From Candidatus Paralachnospira caecorum (GTDB lineage Bacteria > Bacillota > Clostridia > Lachnospirales > Lachnospiraceae): a stretch of DNA of 64,000 nucleotides. The notes below the pieces were generated by a model, which did not search any database, was not told where the DNA came from, and saw only the letters and a program-made list of their open reading frames with translations. Both the position numbers and the translations under genes were made by a program. The stretch is from assembly GCA_904379015.1 (NCBI GenBank), contig CAJFHG010000009.1:1-64000 (forward strand), given 5' to 3'. Below, one piece after another: positions 6,699 through 15,629 of the stretch. Every line of letters begins with the position of its first letter. Within the stretch, counting starts at the first letter, position 1.

Positions 6699-8516
6699 AT
6701 GTGCGGAATTATTGGCTATACAGGGCATCTCGACGCCCTGCATGTTTTGCTGAACGGCCTTGAGCAGCTGGAATACCGGGGATACGACAGCGCGGGCATT
6801 GCTCTTTTTTCCAGCGGAAATGACCGGTTTATCATGAAGAAAGCCGGTCCGGTGGCAACGCTCAAGGATGCCTGCGCAGATGTGGATATCATATCCCACT
6901 GCGGGATCGGTCACACCAGATGGGCGACCCATGGAGGGGTCAACGACACCAATGCGCATCCTCATATTGCCGGGAAAGTCACCCTGATCCACAATGGAAT
7001 TATTGAAAACTACCATAATTTGATAGAGCGTTTTGGCCTCCGGGATTCTCTCGTCTCAGAAACAGATACTGAAGTTGCCGCCCGGGTGCTGGATTATTAT
7101 TACAAAGGCGATCCCTATGAGGCAATCCGCAGGACAACCCGCGAGATTACCGGATCCTACGCGTTCTGTATTATGTTTGAAGATATTCACGATCAAATTT
7201 TCTGTGTAAGAAATGTAAGCCCCATGGTGGCTGCTCACATGAAAGACGGTTCTTTTGTGGCCTCTGATGTGACTGCCATTATCCCTTACACAAACCGTTA
7301 TTTTGTAATTCCGGAATACCAGATCGTGACACTGCGCCAGGATGGCATTTCTGTGCAGGATTTAAATGGAAATCCTGTAGAGCCGGAAATGCTTGAGGTC
7401 AGCTGGAATGTGGAGGCTGCGAAAAAGAACGGATATCCTCATTATATGCTGAAAGAAATACATGAGCAGCCCGATGCTCTCAGGAACACGATCACTCCCA
7501 GACTGAATGACGGACTTCCTGATTTCAGCGAAGATGGGATTCCTGACAGGATTCTGTCTTCCTGTGATAAGATTGCGATTGTGGCCTGCGGTACAGCCAT
7601 GTATGCAGGTATGGTAGGAAAGGCTCTGATCGAACCGATCATTAAGATTCCGGTTTCAGTCAATATTGCTTCAGAGTTCCGATATGAAAATCCGCTGGTG
7701 GACGAAAAAACACTGGTGATCGTCATCTCCCAGTCCGGAGAAACGATCGATACGCTGGCAGCTCTGAGACTGTCCAGAAAATGCGGCGCCAGGGTTCTGT
7801 CGATTGTGAATGTGAAAGGTTCCACCATTGCGAGGGAAAGCAACTATGTCTTTTATACTCATGCCGGTCCGGAAATCGCAGTCGCCAGTACAAAGGCTTA
7901 TATGGTACAGCTGGCAAGCCTCTATCTGATCGGATGCCGGACCGCCATGGTCCGCGGGAAATTTTCAGAATCGGATGCCAGGACTTTCATCAGCCGTCTT
8001 ATGGATTCTATTCCCGCAGTGCAGAGCGTCCTTGCGGATAAAGACCGCCTGAAGGCTGCCGCCAGTGTTCTGGCGAAAGCACAGGATGCTTTTTTTGTAG
8101 GACGCGGACTGGACTACGCGTTTTCTCTGGAAGGCTCACTGAAGCTGAAGGAAATTTCCTACATACATGCAGAGGCCTATGCCGCCGGGGAACTGAAGCA
8201 TGGCACCATTGCTCTGATAGAGGAAAATACGCCTGTGATCGCGGTGGCTACGCAGGATAAAATTTACGGAAAGACCGTTTCCAATATCAAAGAAGTCAAA
8301 GCCAGAGGCGCCTTTGTCATCCTGATCACGAAGGAAAACGCGGAAGTTTCTGAAGATATCAGCGATATGCACTTTACCGTGCCGGTTCCCTATGATCAGT
8401 TTACGGTATTTCCTGTGGCTGTCATACTGCAGCTGCTGGCTTATTACACATCCGACATGAAAGGCCTGAATGTAGATAAGCCGAGGAATCTTGCCAAATC
8501 TGTCACCGTCGAGTAA
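6699..8516 (+). CDS. glmS: Glutamine-fructose-6-phosphate aminotransferase (isomerizing) GlmS
   Basis: GlmS makes glucosamine-6-phosphate for peptidoglycan. It has an N-terminal class II glutaminase with the nucleophile Cys directly after Met (MCGIIGYTG) and the ammonia-site motif HTRWATHGGVND. Two SIS sugar-isomerase domains follow (about 280-420 and 455-590), with SQSGETIDTLAAL and the C terminus KPRNLAKSVTVE. 605 residues is the standard length. AAAGGAG precedes ATG 6699. Expression is expected to be feedback-controlled by the upstream ribozyme. Confidence 0.98.
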   Translation: MCGIIGYTGHLDALHVLLNGLEQLEYRGYDSAGIALFSSGNDRFIMKKAGPVATLKDACADVDIISHCGIGHTRWATHGGVNDTNAHPHIAGKVTLIHNGIIENYHNLIERFGLRDSLVSETDTEVAARVLDYYYKGDPYEAIRRTTREITGSYAFCIMFEDIHDQIFCVRNVSPMVAAHMKDGSFVASDVTAIIPYTNRYFVIPEYQIVTLRQDGISVQDLNGNPVEPEMLEVSWNVEAAKKNGYPHYMLKEIHEQPDALRNTITPRLNDGLPDFSEDGIPDRILSSCDKIAIVACGTAMYAGMVGKALIEPIIKIPVSVNIASEFRYENPLVDEKTLVIVISQSGETIDTLAALRLSRKCGARVLSIVNVKGSTIARESNYVFYTHAGPEIAVASTKAYMVQLASLYLIGCRTAMVRGKFSESDARTFISRLMDSIPAVQSVLADKDRLKAAASVLAKAQDAFFVGRGLDYAFSLEGSLKLKEISYIHAEAYAAGELKHGTIALIEENTPVIAVATQDKIYGKTVSNIKEVKARGAFVILITKENAEVSEDISDMHFTVPVPYDQFTVFPVAVILQLLAYYTSDMKGLNVDKPRNLAKSVTVE

Positions 8517-8557
8517 GGCGGCAGACATACGAAGGCGGCAGACAAATGTCTGCCGCC
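8515..8557. terminator. Hairpin with direct repeats between convergent glmS and the kinase-like gene
   Basis: GGCGGCAGACA (8534-8544) and TGTCTGCCGCC (8547-8557) form a perfect 11-bp inverted repeat. A second direct copy of AAGGCGGCAGACA sits at 8515-8527. There is no proper T-run on either side, so the terminator function is uncertain. Confidence 0.45.
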
Positions 8558-8589
8558 GGCTGTATCAATTTGATGGAATGTGCAATGTT

Positions 8590-9231
8590 CTAACCGAGCA
8601 TTTTGTGATTGGCCTTTTTCATTTCAATAAAATGGAGAATGACTTCCACTGCTCCGTCAAAGCCTACCGCGCTTCTGTTGATGCACAGGTCATAGCTCTT
8701 CACGCTGCCCCATTTTTTGTTGGAATAATAATTGTAATAAGCAGAGCGCTTTTTATCTGTTTTCACAATAAAGTCCTTGATTTTTGAAGGTTCAATATGA
8801 TAATGCTCCTTCAGATATTCTACTTTGTCATCATATTCGGCCGTTGTGAAAACGGAGACCATGTTTGGATAATCTTCAAGCGCATAATCCGCACAGCGTC
8901 CCACGATCACACAGGACTCCTGTTCAGCCAGTTTTTTAATGGTATCAAACTGGGCCAGGAAGACTTTCTGATTCAGCGGCATATCGATGAATCCAGAGGG
9001 ACGATAGCTCATGGAATAAGTATCCATTACCAGAGAATATAAAAAACTGTTGGTAGGCTTTTCGTCATGGTGTTCAAAAATCTCTTCGCACAGGCCGCTG
9101 TTCTGGGCAGCCAGGGTCAGCAATTCTTTGTCATAACATTTGATGCCCAGGCGGTCGGCAAGTTTCTGTCCGATAAATCTTCCGCCGCTTCCACATTCTC
9201 TTCCGATTGTAATTACCAGATTTCCATGCAT
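8590..9231 (-). CDS. Cytidylate kinase-like family protein
   Basis: A 213-residue P-loop kinase-fold protein. The N terminus LVITIGRECGSGGRFIGQKLADRLG carries a G-rich loop of the cytidylate-kinase-like group, where the canonical GKS is replaced by GGR. KCYDKELL and VGRCADYAL follow, as in that group. These proteins resemble Cmk and AAA_33 kinases, but their substrate is not established; a true essential Cmk would show the GTIAKxL loop. GAGGAG lies upstream of ATG 9231. The gene stands alone on the minus strand with its own TATAAT. Confidence 0.8.
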   Translation of the reverse strand: MHGNLVITIGRECGSGGRFIGQKLADRLGIKCYDKELLTLAAQNSGLCEEIFEHHDEKPTNSFLYSLVMDTYSMSYRPSGFIDMPLNQKVFLAQFDTIKKLAEQESCVIVGRCADYALEDYPNMVSVFTTAEYDDKVEYLKEHYHIEPSKIKDFIVKTDKKRSAYYNYYSNKKWGSVKSYDLCINRSAVGFDGAVEVILHFIEMKKANHKMLG

Positions 9232-9282
9232 AGTCTTCAGCTCCTCTCGTCTTGAATATAGTTTACAAATCGATATATATTC

Positions 9283-9311
9283 ATTATACGGTTTTTTTTA
9301 AAAAAAGTACA
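9283..9311 (-). promoter_or_regulatory. Putative promoter of the cytidylate-kinase-like gene
   Basis: A perfect minus-strand TATAAT (9283-9288) lies 52 nt before the start, with a poor -35 (TGTACT) 17 nt upstream. The spacer is a run of T then A, which may act as a curved upstream tract. Confidence 0.4.
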
Positions 9312-9312
9312 G

Positions 9313-10230
9313 TTATTTGCGCAATTTTACCCGCAACTTTTCGAAATATTCAGGGAGAGGCGATTCAAATTCCAAATACTCTCCTGTCCTGGGATGGACA
9401 AATCCCAGCACTTTAGCATGAAGCGTCTGCCCTTCCAGGGGAAACGGACATTTGGCCGGTCCGTACACCGTGTCGCCAAGAAGGGGATGGTGAATGGAAG
9501 CCATATGAACGCGGATCTGATGGGTACGTCCCGTTTCCAGCACACATTCAATATAGGTGTACTGTTTCAGCGGTTCCAGGATATGATAATGGGTCACAGC
9601 TTCTTTCCCGTTTTTATAATTGACGGCCATTTTCATGCGGTCCGACGGGTTTCTGCCGATTGGAGCGTTCACGGTTCCATCCTCTCTGATCTCACCATGC
9701 ACAATGGCATGATAGCGTCTTGTGATGGAATGCTCTTTCAGCTGGGCTGCAATAGCCAGATGAGAAGCGTCATTTTTGCAGACAAGCAGAAGTCCTGTTG
9801 TGTCACGGTCGATCCGGTGCACAATGCCCGGACGCAGTACTCCGTTGATCCCCGAGAGTTTTCCCTGACAATGATAAAGGAGTCCGTTTACCAAAGTATG
9901 ATTTTCATGACCGGCTGCCGGATGGACGACCATTCCCTTCGGTTTGTCCACTACCAGGAGGTCTTCATCTTCATATACAATCTTTAAATCCATGGCCTCC
10001 GCTTCGGCTTCCAGCTGCCTGGGTTCCGGAATCGACAATTCAACGATATCTCCGGCCTGAAGCCTGTAATTGCTCTTTGCTGCCTTTTTTCCGACGGTCA
10101 CGCGGGAATCCTCGATCAGCTTCTGCAAATAGCTTCTGGATGGCATCTGCGGCTTTTCAGCAAGAAAACGGTCCAGCCGTTTTCCGGCATCTTCTGCTTC
10201 CACGTTAAAACAGTAAAATTCTTCGCTCAT
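9313..10230 (-). CDS. rluD: RluA/RluD-family 23S rRNA pseudouridine synthase
   Basis: It converts uridines to pseudouridine in large-subunit rRNA. An S4 RNA-binding domain (about 14-75, GKRLDRFLAEKPQMPSRSYL) precedes the catalytic domain, whose active-site Asp lies in HRIDRDTTGLLLVCK; RTHQIRVHMA and HPLLGD also match. 305 residues is typical. I start at ATG 10230 (MSEEFYCF), just after GAGAGGAA; the ORF-track start at 10347 would run into lspA. The pairing with lspA is the usual Firmicute arrangement. Rlu subtype is by resemblance only. Confidence 0.93.
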   Translation of the reverse strand: MSEEFYCFNVEAEDAGKRLDRFLAEKPQMPSRSYLQKLIEDSRVTVGKKAAKSNYRLQAGDIVELSIPEPRQLEAEAEAMDLKIVYEDEDLLVVDKPKGMVVHPAAGHENHTLVNGLLYHCQGKLSGINGVLRPGIVHRIDRDTTGLLLVCKNDASHLAIAAQLKEHSITRRYHAIVHGEIREDGTVNAPIGRNPSDRMKMAVNYKNGKEAVTHYHILEPLKQYTYIECVLETGRTHQIRVHMASIHHPLLGDTVYGPAKCPFPLEGQTLHAKVLGFVHPRTGEYLEFESPLPEYFEKLRVKLRK

Positions 10231-10240
10231 AATTCCTCTC

Positions 10241-10789
10241 TTACATGTTTTCACGTTTTCTGTTTTTTCTGTTTTTCCAGAACCTGGGGACAAACACAGC
10301 AAGATCCTCATCTTTATAGTAAAACAAGAAAGACAGGACAAACGCAATTCCTGCCGTCACCACATAACAGTCTGCCACATTGAAAACAGGAAAATCGATC
10401 AGGCAGAAATAAAAAAAGTCAACGACATAGCCATTGAGAAGCCGGTCGATAAAATTGCCGATCGCGCCGGCCGCCAGTACCGTCATAATGGTCCGGAAAA
10501 GACGAAATCGTTTGGTAAGAGGCGCTTTCCAGAAAGCATAGATGATCACGGCCAGAATCACAACGCTTCCAATGAGAAACAGGATTCTCTGTCCTGACAG
10601 AAGTCCCCATGCCATTCCTCGGTTTTCCAGATAAGACAGTTCAAATACTCCCTCTATGATCGGAACAGCTTCCTTTCCTTTCAGGTGGGAAACGGCCATC
10701 CATTTCGTCCACTGGTCAAAAAGAATCAGCAGCACCATACAGACCAGCCAGAAACAAACAGTTTTAAGCTTTTTCGATTTCAGTTCCAT
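10241..10789 (-). CDS. lspA: Lipoprotein signal peptidase LspA
   Basis: A membrane aspartyl protease that cuts prolipoprotein signal peptides. About four membrane helices are visible, along with ENRGMAWGLL (the N-x-G-x-A/F region) and the two catalytic Asp residues in GAIGNFIDRLL and FPVFNVADCYV. It has 182 residues from ATG 10789, which has AAGGA 6 nt upstream; ATG 10795 is an alternative. The start overlaps the 3' end of aroB. A basic C-terminal tail (WKNRKNRKREN) is longer than in many LspA proteins. Confidence 0.95.
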   Translation of the reverse strand: MELKSKKLKTVCFWLVCMVLLILFDQWTKWMAVSHLKGKEAVPIIEGVFELSYLENRGMAWGLLSGQRILFLIGSVVILAVIIYAFWKAPLTKRFRLFRTIMTVLAAGAIGNFIDRLLNGYVVDFFYFCLIDFPVFNVADCYVVTAGIAFVLSFLFYYKDEDLAVFVPRFWKNRKNRKRENM

Positions 10790-11900
10790 GGACATTCCTT
10801 CCTAACCACTCCAGCGATCTTCTCATTTCCTCTGCAGTTACAGTCCTGTCAATATATGCGCAGCCAACTTCCTTCAGCAGGATAAATTTGATCACGCCGG
10901 AATCCATTTTCTTGTCATGACGGACCGCATCCAAAATGCGCTCCGTATCCAGCCCCGTTATGGAGGTGGGAATATGAAAATACTGAAGCAGCTCTTCCAG
11001 AGCCTGAAGCTCTTCTTCCGTAATGAGTCCGCGTCTGCAGGAAATCCAGGCCGCTGCCAGAGAACCGGCGCCCACACAGGCTCCATGGCTCATTGTGAAA
11101 TGCTTTTCTTTTTCTATGGCATGCCCAAGAGTATGTCCGAAATTCAGGCAGGCCCGCACTCCTTTTTCAGTGGGATCTTCTTCGACTACGGCTTTTTTGA
11201 TCAGACAGCTTTCCCTCACTGTATGAAGCAGCGCCTCCTGCTGTCTTTCCCGGATCAGCGCGCGGTTTTCGCGGAGCCAGTCAAAATATTCCCTGGAACG
11301 GATACATCCGTGTTTGATGACTTCTCCCATTCCGGAAGCGAACTGATCTTCTGAAAGTGTTTTCAGTACTGACACATTGATGTAGACGAGCCTGGGCATA
11401 TAAAAAGCGCCCACCATGTTTTTGTAAGCGTCAAAATCCACACCGGTCTTTCCGCCGATGCTGCTGTCGACCTGGGAAAGGAGCGTTGTTGGCATCTGGA
11501 TAAAATCAATGCCGCGCAGGTAAGTGGCCGCTGCAAAGCCGGTCAGATCTCCGGTGACGCCGCCTCCCAGGGCAACCAGCACATCATTGCGGTCAAAGGA
11601 ATGCCGGATCAGGAACTCGTAAAGAGTCCTTACCGTATCCAACGTCTTATGCGCTTCACCTGCGGGAAATGTAAAGGCATATGTCTCCCCGGCAATACGC
11701 GCGAAACGGCCGCGGATCTGTTCCAGATACAGCTCCGCCACCCGGCTGTCCGCCACAATGCAGACTCTTTTTTTAGAGAGCGTCATGAAGGCCAGGGATG
11801 ATTCAAGATCATCAAAAGAATCCGTCAGGATGATCGGATATACAGGCTGTCCGTCTTTGTGTACCATAATGGATTCCATCTGTTTTGAATGCTGTTCCAT
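10764..11900 (-). CDS. aroB: 3-dehydroquinate synthase AroB
   Basis: Second step of the shikimate pathway: DAHP to 3-dehydroquinate, NAD- and metal-dependent. GGGVTGDLTGFAAATYLRGI, PTTLLSQVDSSIGGKTGVD and the metal ligands in NFGHTLGHAIE are all present. 378 residues from ATG 11900, which follows AGGAGG. The longer ORF to 11942 would overlap ylmH. Its place inside the sepF-ylmH-aroB-lspA-rluD run is unusual in function but appears co-transcribed. Confidence 0.96.
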   Translation of the reverse strand: MEQHSKQMESIMVHKDGQPVYPIILTDSFDDLESSLAFMTLSKKRVCIVADSRVAELYLEQIRGRFARIAGETYAFTFPAGEAHKTLDTVRTLYEFLIRHSFDRNDVLVALGGGVTGDLTGFAAATYLRGIDFIQMPTTLLSQVDSSIGGKTGVDFDAYKNMVGAFYMPRLVYINVSVLKTLSEDQFASGMGEVIKHGCIRSREYFDWLRENRALIRERQQEALLHTVRESCLIKKAVVEEDPTEKGVRACLNFGHTLGHAIEKEKHFTMSHGACVGAGSLAAAWISCRRGLITEEELQALEELLQYFHIPTSITGLDTERILDAVRHDKKMDSGVIKFILLKEVGCAYIDRTVTAEEMRRSLEWLGRNVHGTEIEKA

Positions 11901-11934
11901 AATTAATTTCCTCCTGTCTTGTCTCTGCATTTGA

Positions 11935-12705
11935 TCAGTCATATTTCCTTGCCCTGATCATCAGACGGCCTTTTTTCGTCTCCGCCAGCAGTGAATCAAA
12001 AATATATTTGCCGCAGCCTCTGACAGAGATGATGTCTCCTTCTTTCGGCTCCGCTGAATTTGATACACAAAGCTTTCCGTTGACAAATACTTTTTCTCCC
12101 GACAGATATTCAGATGCCTTCGAGCGGGATGTTTTCAGCAGAAGTCCCAAAAGCGCGTCCATCCGCAGAGAAGCGACGGTTCCGGTTATCTCCGTGAATT
12201 TCTGCCGGCCTTCCAGTTCAGAAAAATCAGCCCGTTCGCAGTGAACCGGATTGCGTTTGACGGAAGAAAGCTCACGGAGCAGAAAATCTTCCATATTTTT
12301 CACGCACAGAACGTAAGCCCATCCGTCCCCCACAATAAAATCTCCGATTTTCCCCCGTTCAATTCCAAGATTCAGAACTGCGCCCAGATAATCTCTGTGG
12401 CTGCAGGGAACTGTAAATTTTCCTGCAGACGAAGAAATCCGGATGGGAACAATTGGAAGTCCTGACCTGAGCGATTCTTGATTCACTTTTTCCCAAAAAG
12501 GAAGAAAGCAAACAATCTTCCTCTCTGCCAAGTCATATCCGCCGTCCAGAAACACACGGACATGAGAAAATTCCGGCAGTGCCGACAGAAAAACTGTTTG
12601 CTCATGTAAATTCAGAAAATCCGTATAAACGGGAATATCCCGCCTGTAGCAGACATCTGCCAAATCCTTCAGGTGTTTAAGAAATATCTGTTCTTCTTTA
12701 TCCAT
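11935..12705 (-). CDS. ylmH: YlmH-type S4 RNA-binding protein
   Basis: 256 residues with a C-terminal S4 domain (about 180-245: RMDALLGLLLKTSRSKASEYLSGEKVFVNGKL). The N-terminal region matches YlmH (YTDFLNLHEQTVF, FGDYLGAV-like motifs). In Firmicutes YlmH is encoded beside sepF in the division cluster and has been linked to rescue of stalled 50S-tRNA complexes and to division. It lies 13 nt downstream of sepF. Ribosome binding site is weak (GGGA), possibly relying on translational coupling. Confidence 0.9.
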   Translation of the reverse strand: MDKEEQIFLKHLKDLADVCYRRDIPVYTDFLNLHEQTVFLSALPEFSHVRVFLDGGYDLAERKIVCFLPFWEKVNQESLRSGLPIVPIRISSSAGKFTVPCSHRDYLGAVLNLGIERGKIGDFIVGDGWAYVLCVKNMEDFLLRELSSVKRNPVHCERADFSELEGRQKFTEITGTVASLRMDALLGLLLKTSRSKASEYLSGEKVFVNGKLCVSNSAEPKEGDIISVRGCGKYIFDSLLAETKKGRLMIRARKYD

Positions 12706-12718
12706 GATCGTATCCCGT

Positions 12719-13243
12719 TCAGTCCGGAAAGCCGGAGGAATTGCCCATCAGGTCTTCAAAATCGCCTGACAGCTCAACAGAATGGGGCGTTGCGATGAAT
12801 ATGTAATTGGATATTTTCTGCATATTTCCATTCATGGAATAGCAGGCGCCCGAAGTAAAATCAATAATTTTCTGTGCTGTCTCGGTGGGGATTCCCTCCA
12901 TGTTGATCACCACTGCACGCCCGCTCAGCAGTGTATCGCAGATTTCGCGCGCGTCGCTGAGGCTGTTCGGCTTTACCATGCAAACTTCCATCCCGCCTCG
13001 GGTCGCAGTACGCATGGGAACTACATTGCTTGTCCGGGGTCTGGTTTTGGTATTTCTTTCTTCCATTTCCGGTTCCTCCTCCACTGCCCGTTTTTCACGG
13101 CGAAAAAAACTCTTTTTAGGTTTCTCTTCCTCGTAGTCGTCTTCTTCCTCTTCGTCGTCGTACATGTAGTCATCTTCGTAGTCGTAATCGTCTTCGTCAT
13201 TTAACTTCATAGAATCCAGAAATTTATCAATGAACTTACTCAT
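12719..13243 (-). CDS. sepF: Cell division protein SepF
   Basis: SepF anchors and bundles FtsZ at the septum in FtsA-poor Gram-positives. It has an N-terminal amphipathic stretch (MSKFIDKFLDSMKL), then a very acidic Asp/Glu/Tyr linker (about 17-42), and the SepF core from about residue 84 (VCMVKPNSLSDAREICDTLL ... VVINMEGIPTETAQKIIDFTSG). 174 residues is typical. It is the first gene after a strong promoter and heads the sepF-ylmH-aroB-lspA-rluD operon. Confidence 0.96.
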   Translation of the reverse strand: MSKFIDKFLDSMKLNDEDDYDYEDDYMYDDEEEEDDYEEEKPKKSFFRREKRAVEEEPEMEERNTKTRPRTSNVVPMRTATRGGMEVCMVKPNSLSDAREICDTLLSGRAVVINMEGIPTETAQKIIDFTSGACYSMNGNMQKISNYIFIATPHSVELSGDFEDLMGNSSGFPD

Positions 13244-13279
13244 AGGTAAAACCGCCTTTCAATTTTTTGCTCAACTATC

Positions 13280-13308
13280 ATTATCAATGTTTTTTCCGGA
13301 CATGTCAA
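13280..13308 (-). promoter_or_regulatory. sepF operon promoter
   Basis: Perfect TTGACA (13303-13308), 17-nt spacer, GATAAT (13280-13285) on the minus strand, 37 nt before the sepF start. The best promoter match in this part of the window. Confidence 0.8.
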
Positions 13309-13333
13309 CCGGATTAGCTGTATTTTTTTTAAA

Positions 13334-14734
13334 TCAGCGGAGAATGTCATGTTCTGTCACCATGGAAGCGTTCAGTACAATCTGATCATAAGTCCGGAGA
13401 CCATAATCCATATTTTTCTGCACGATACAGTACTCGCTGTTTTCATCCAGAATTTCCACCTGTTTAAAGACCGCGTATCCGCGGTTGACATTGTATACGC
13501 CCTGGAGAGATTCTTTCTGTCCGATCTGATAGCGTTCATTAGAATCCGGAAGAACGATATAATCCCCGTCCTGGAAATCGTCTGCAGAAACATAATAATA
13601 CTCTTCTGTTTCCCGGTAAATGTCTGCAGTCACAAATTCAATGGAAGATGTTCCGTCGTTGGCATATACCTCCTTGTAAAATCCTTCCTGGGCACTGTTT
13701 CCTCCAGTCGTGAGAAATTTCAGGGGCACCACATAAAATTCTTTGGACGTCAGGGCAGTCCTTGGAACTTTCAGGCCTTCCGCCTGGGAATTTTTCACTT
13801 CAATTTCCACAAAGCGGTCTCCCGCGAACTGAATCATATATTTCGTCAGATCGATCTTTCCGTAGGAGGCGCCGTCGGCTCCTGTTATGACAGAAAAATC
13901 TGCGGTTGTCTCCAGTCCCTTTTCAGTAAAGCGGACCGTCACAGATGTTACATCTGTATAATCTGAAAGCTCATCTTCAGAAAGCGGGATCACCACCGAC
14001 CAGGCATCATCCGTGATCAGTTTGTATACAGGGCTTCCGCTCTCCGTCAGCTCCCCGCCTGTGTGGATTGTTTTCTGATAATGTTCCTGTGAAAATGTGT
14101 CTGCTGTCACCTGTTCGGCCGTCAATCCTTCCAGGCCGTCTGTGGAATAGATCACAATTCCGCTGGTTTCCGCGTAGCAGCGCTGGAAAGAGAGGTTGTT
14201 TTCCGCGTTTTCTGAATTATTCAGCTCCTGCAGGGCGCTGATATTCAGATATTCGATCAGCGTGGAATTCAGAGTCGAGCTGACATCGTATACGTCGGCA
14301 AATCTGCTGTCAGAATAAGAACTGCTGAACTCGGAAAGCAGGGACTTCAGCTCCTTTAAGTTATCATCCGAAAGGCGGCTCCCGCCATCGGAAGACTGAC
14401 TCAGATATTCGTTCATGGTGCCGTTCTCATCCACTGTATAAATCAGATTGCCTACGGCTGCTTTCTGTTTTTCTCTGATATAATAATTGACATAACCCGT
14501 ATACTGGGTATTGACCACTGTTTCATTTCTCAGGATGACTCCGGTATAATAGGAATCATTTGCAATGTCTCCATCCTGAACCTCATAAATCTGGATTTTC
14601 GGCTTCATTATGTACTGGCCCAGTACGATGATCAGATATACAAAAATAACGGCGAACACGATCACGCCGATATTGATATTTTTCGGTTTTTTATAACGAA
14701 TGATTTTTTTGCTCTGTCTGCGCATTTTTGCCAT
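13334..14734 (-). CDS. Single-pass HlyD-like membrane adaptor protein
   Basis: 466 residues: a basic cytoplasmic start (QSKKIIRYKKPKN), one membrane helix at about 22-42, then a long extracytoplasmic region of HlyD/biotinyl-lipoyl-like character (IYEVQDGDIANDSYYTGVILRNETVV, TGYVNYYIREKQKAAVGNLIYTVDENG), a helical segment, and a beta-rich second half. AAAGGAG precedes ATG 14734. No ABC transporter or outer component is adjacent, which a classical HlyD adaptor would need. Position beside sepF suggests an envelope or division role, but this is inference only. Confidence 0.7.
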   Translation of the reverse strand: MAKMRRQSKKIIRYKKPKNINIGVIVFAVIFVYLIIVLGQYIMKPKIQIYEVQDGDIANDSYYTGVILRNETVVNTQYTGYVNYYIREKQKAAVGNLIYTVDENGTMNEYLSQSSDGGSRLSDDNLKELKSLLSEFSSSYSDSRFADVYDVSSTLNSTLIEYLNISALQELNNSENAENNLSFQRCYAETSGIVIYSTDGLEGLTAEQVTADTFSQEHYQKTIHTGGELTESGSPVYKLITDDAWSVVIPLSEDELSDYTDVTSVTVRFTEKGLETTADFSVITGADGASYGKIDLTKYMIQFAGDRFVEIEVKNSQAEGLKVPRTALTSKEFYVVPLKFLTTGGNSAQEGFYKEVYANDGTSSIEFVTADIYRETEEYYYVSADDFQDGDYIVLPDSNERYQIGQKESLQGVYNVNRGYAVFKQVEILDENSEYCIVQKNMDYGLRTYDQIVLNASMVTEHDILR

Positions 14735-14757
14735 GCATCGGCTCCTTTAAAAAATAT

Positions 14758-14770
14758 GGAAACAGTTTCC
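14758..14770. promoter_or_regulatory. Palindrome GGAAACAGTTTCC between divergent genes
   Basis: A perfect 6+1+6 palindrome lies 24 nt before the HlyD-like start and 55 nt before the DUF378 gene, in an AT-rich intergenic segment. It is placed like an operator. No regulator can be named. Confidence 0.4.
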
Positions 14771-14824
14771 ACCTATAAAACAGATAAAAATAAGTACACT
14801 AAAAAAGAAAAGGAGGGAACATCA

Positions 14825-15034
14825 ATGAATTCCAAACCACTTGATTATACTGCGCTGGTCATAACGATCATCGGAGCGATAAACTGGGGACTGATCGGTT
14901 TCTTTAAATTCAATCTTGTCACGTTCCTGCTGGGAGACATGACGCTTCTGTCCCGTATCGTTTATGCCGTCGTGGGAATATGCGGCCTGTATCTGATCAG
15001 CCTGTTCGGCCGTATCGGAAACGGGTCTGAATAA
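14825..15034 (+). CDS. DUF378 family small membrane protein
   Basis: 69 residues with two membrane helices. DYTALVITIIGAINWGLIGFF and LLSRIVYAVVGICGLYLISLFG are the DUF378 (YuzA-like) signature. The start ATG 14825 follows AGGAGG; the ORF-track start at 14756 lies ahead of that site. Function is unknown for the family. The gene is divergent from the HlyD-like gene and is followed by a bidirectional terminator-like hairpin. Confidence 0.88.
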   Translation: MNSKPLDYTALVITIIGAINWGLIGFFKFNLVTFLLGDMTLLSRIVYAVVGICGLYLISLFGRIGNGSE

Positions 15035-15086
15035 AAACGGCGGCTGACTTTGCTGCGGTTCGGCCATGGCCGGACTGTAACATAAA

Positions 15087-15115
15087 TTCGGGACGTGGGG
15101 TTATCACGTCCCGAA
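15087..15115. terminator. Bidirectional terminator-like hairpin
   Basis: TTCGGGACGTG (15087-15097) and CACGTCCCGAA (15105-15115) form a perfect 11-bp stem with a 7-nt loop between convergent genes. T-runs are weak on both sides (CTCTATT plus, TTTATG minus). Confidence 0.6.
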
Positions 15116-15152
15116 CTCTATTATCACTGGTTATGTAAATTCTGTTTTCTTA

Positions 15153-15572
15153 TCACAAGGAAACAATGACCTTAGACTGTGCATGCTGGGGCAAATCCTG
15201 TGCATCCATGGAAATGCTTAAAACGATGGTAACTCCGTACTGCTGACCAATCTGCTCTAATTCAATCAGCGCCGCGCTGATATCCTGTCCCTCAAGATGA
15301 GCAAGTTTCAAAAAGCTGTCCAAAAACAAATATTCCAAATCGTAATCCTGTGAAATGATTCCGCAAAGGAATCCAATAAACGCATTGTAAGAACGAATCG
15401 GGTAGTCGTAAACATTGATCAGTCGAACCTTATTGTCAAGCTCGTGCATATTTTTCGTGTTCTTGTCAAGATATACGAGGGATCCTTTACATTCTTTTAC
15501 TGCTACATTTGCTTTTTCAAGCAGAAACTTCGTTTTTCCCTTACCCATCTTTCCTGCTATGATCTGCACCAT
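15153..15572 (-). CDS. Small P-loop ATP-binding protein, function unknown
   Basis: 139 residues starting MVQIIAGKMGKGKTKFLLEKAN, a clear Walker A-like loop (GKMGKGKT) at the N terminus. A Walker B-like strand follows at YLFLDSFLKLA and a final strand at VTIVLSISM. It ends shortly after, so it is a minimal nucleotide-binding fold without an obvious effector domain. AGGAGG precedes ATG 15572. It has its own excellent promoter. I do not recognise a named family; similarity to nucleotide-loop helper ATPases is only structural. Confidence 0.7.
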   Translation of the reverse strand: MVQIIAGKMGKGKTKFLLEKANVAVKECKGSLVYLDKNTKNMHELDNKVRLINVYDYPIRSYNAFIGFLCGIISQDYDLEYLFLDSFLKLAHLEGQDISAALIELEQIGQQYGVTIVLSISMDAQDLPQHAQSKVIVSL

Positions 15573-15629
15573 AATGCACTCCTCCTTTAGTCGCTAAAAA
15601 TAATTCAGATTTTTTTAAATCTTGTTATA

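Noticed and set aside
13334-14734. Component of a type I or ABC exporter
   Set aside because: No ABC protein or outer channel gene in the vicinity.
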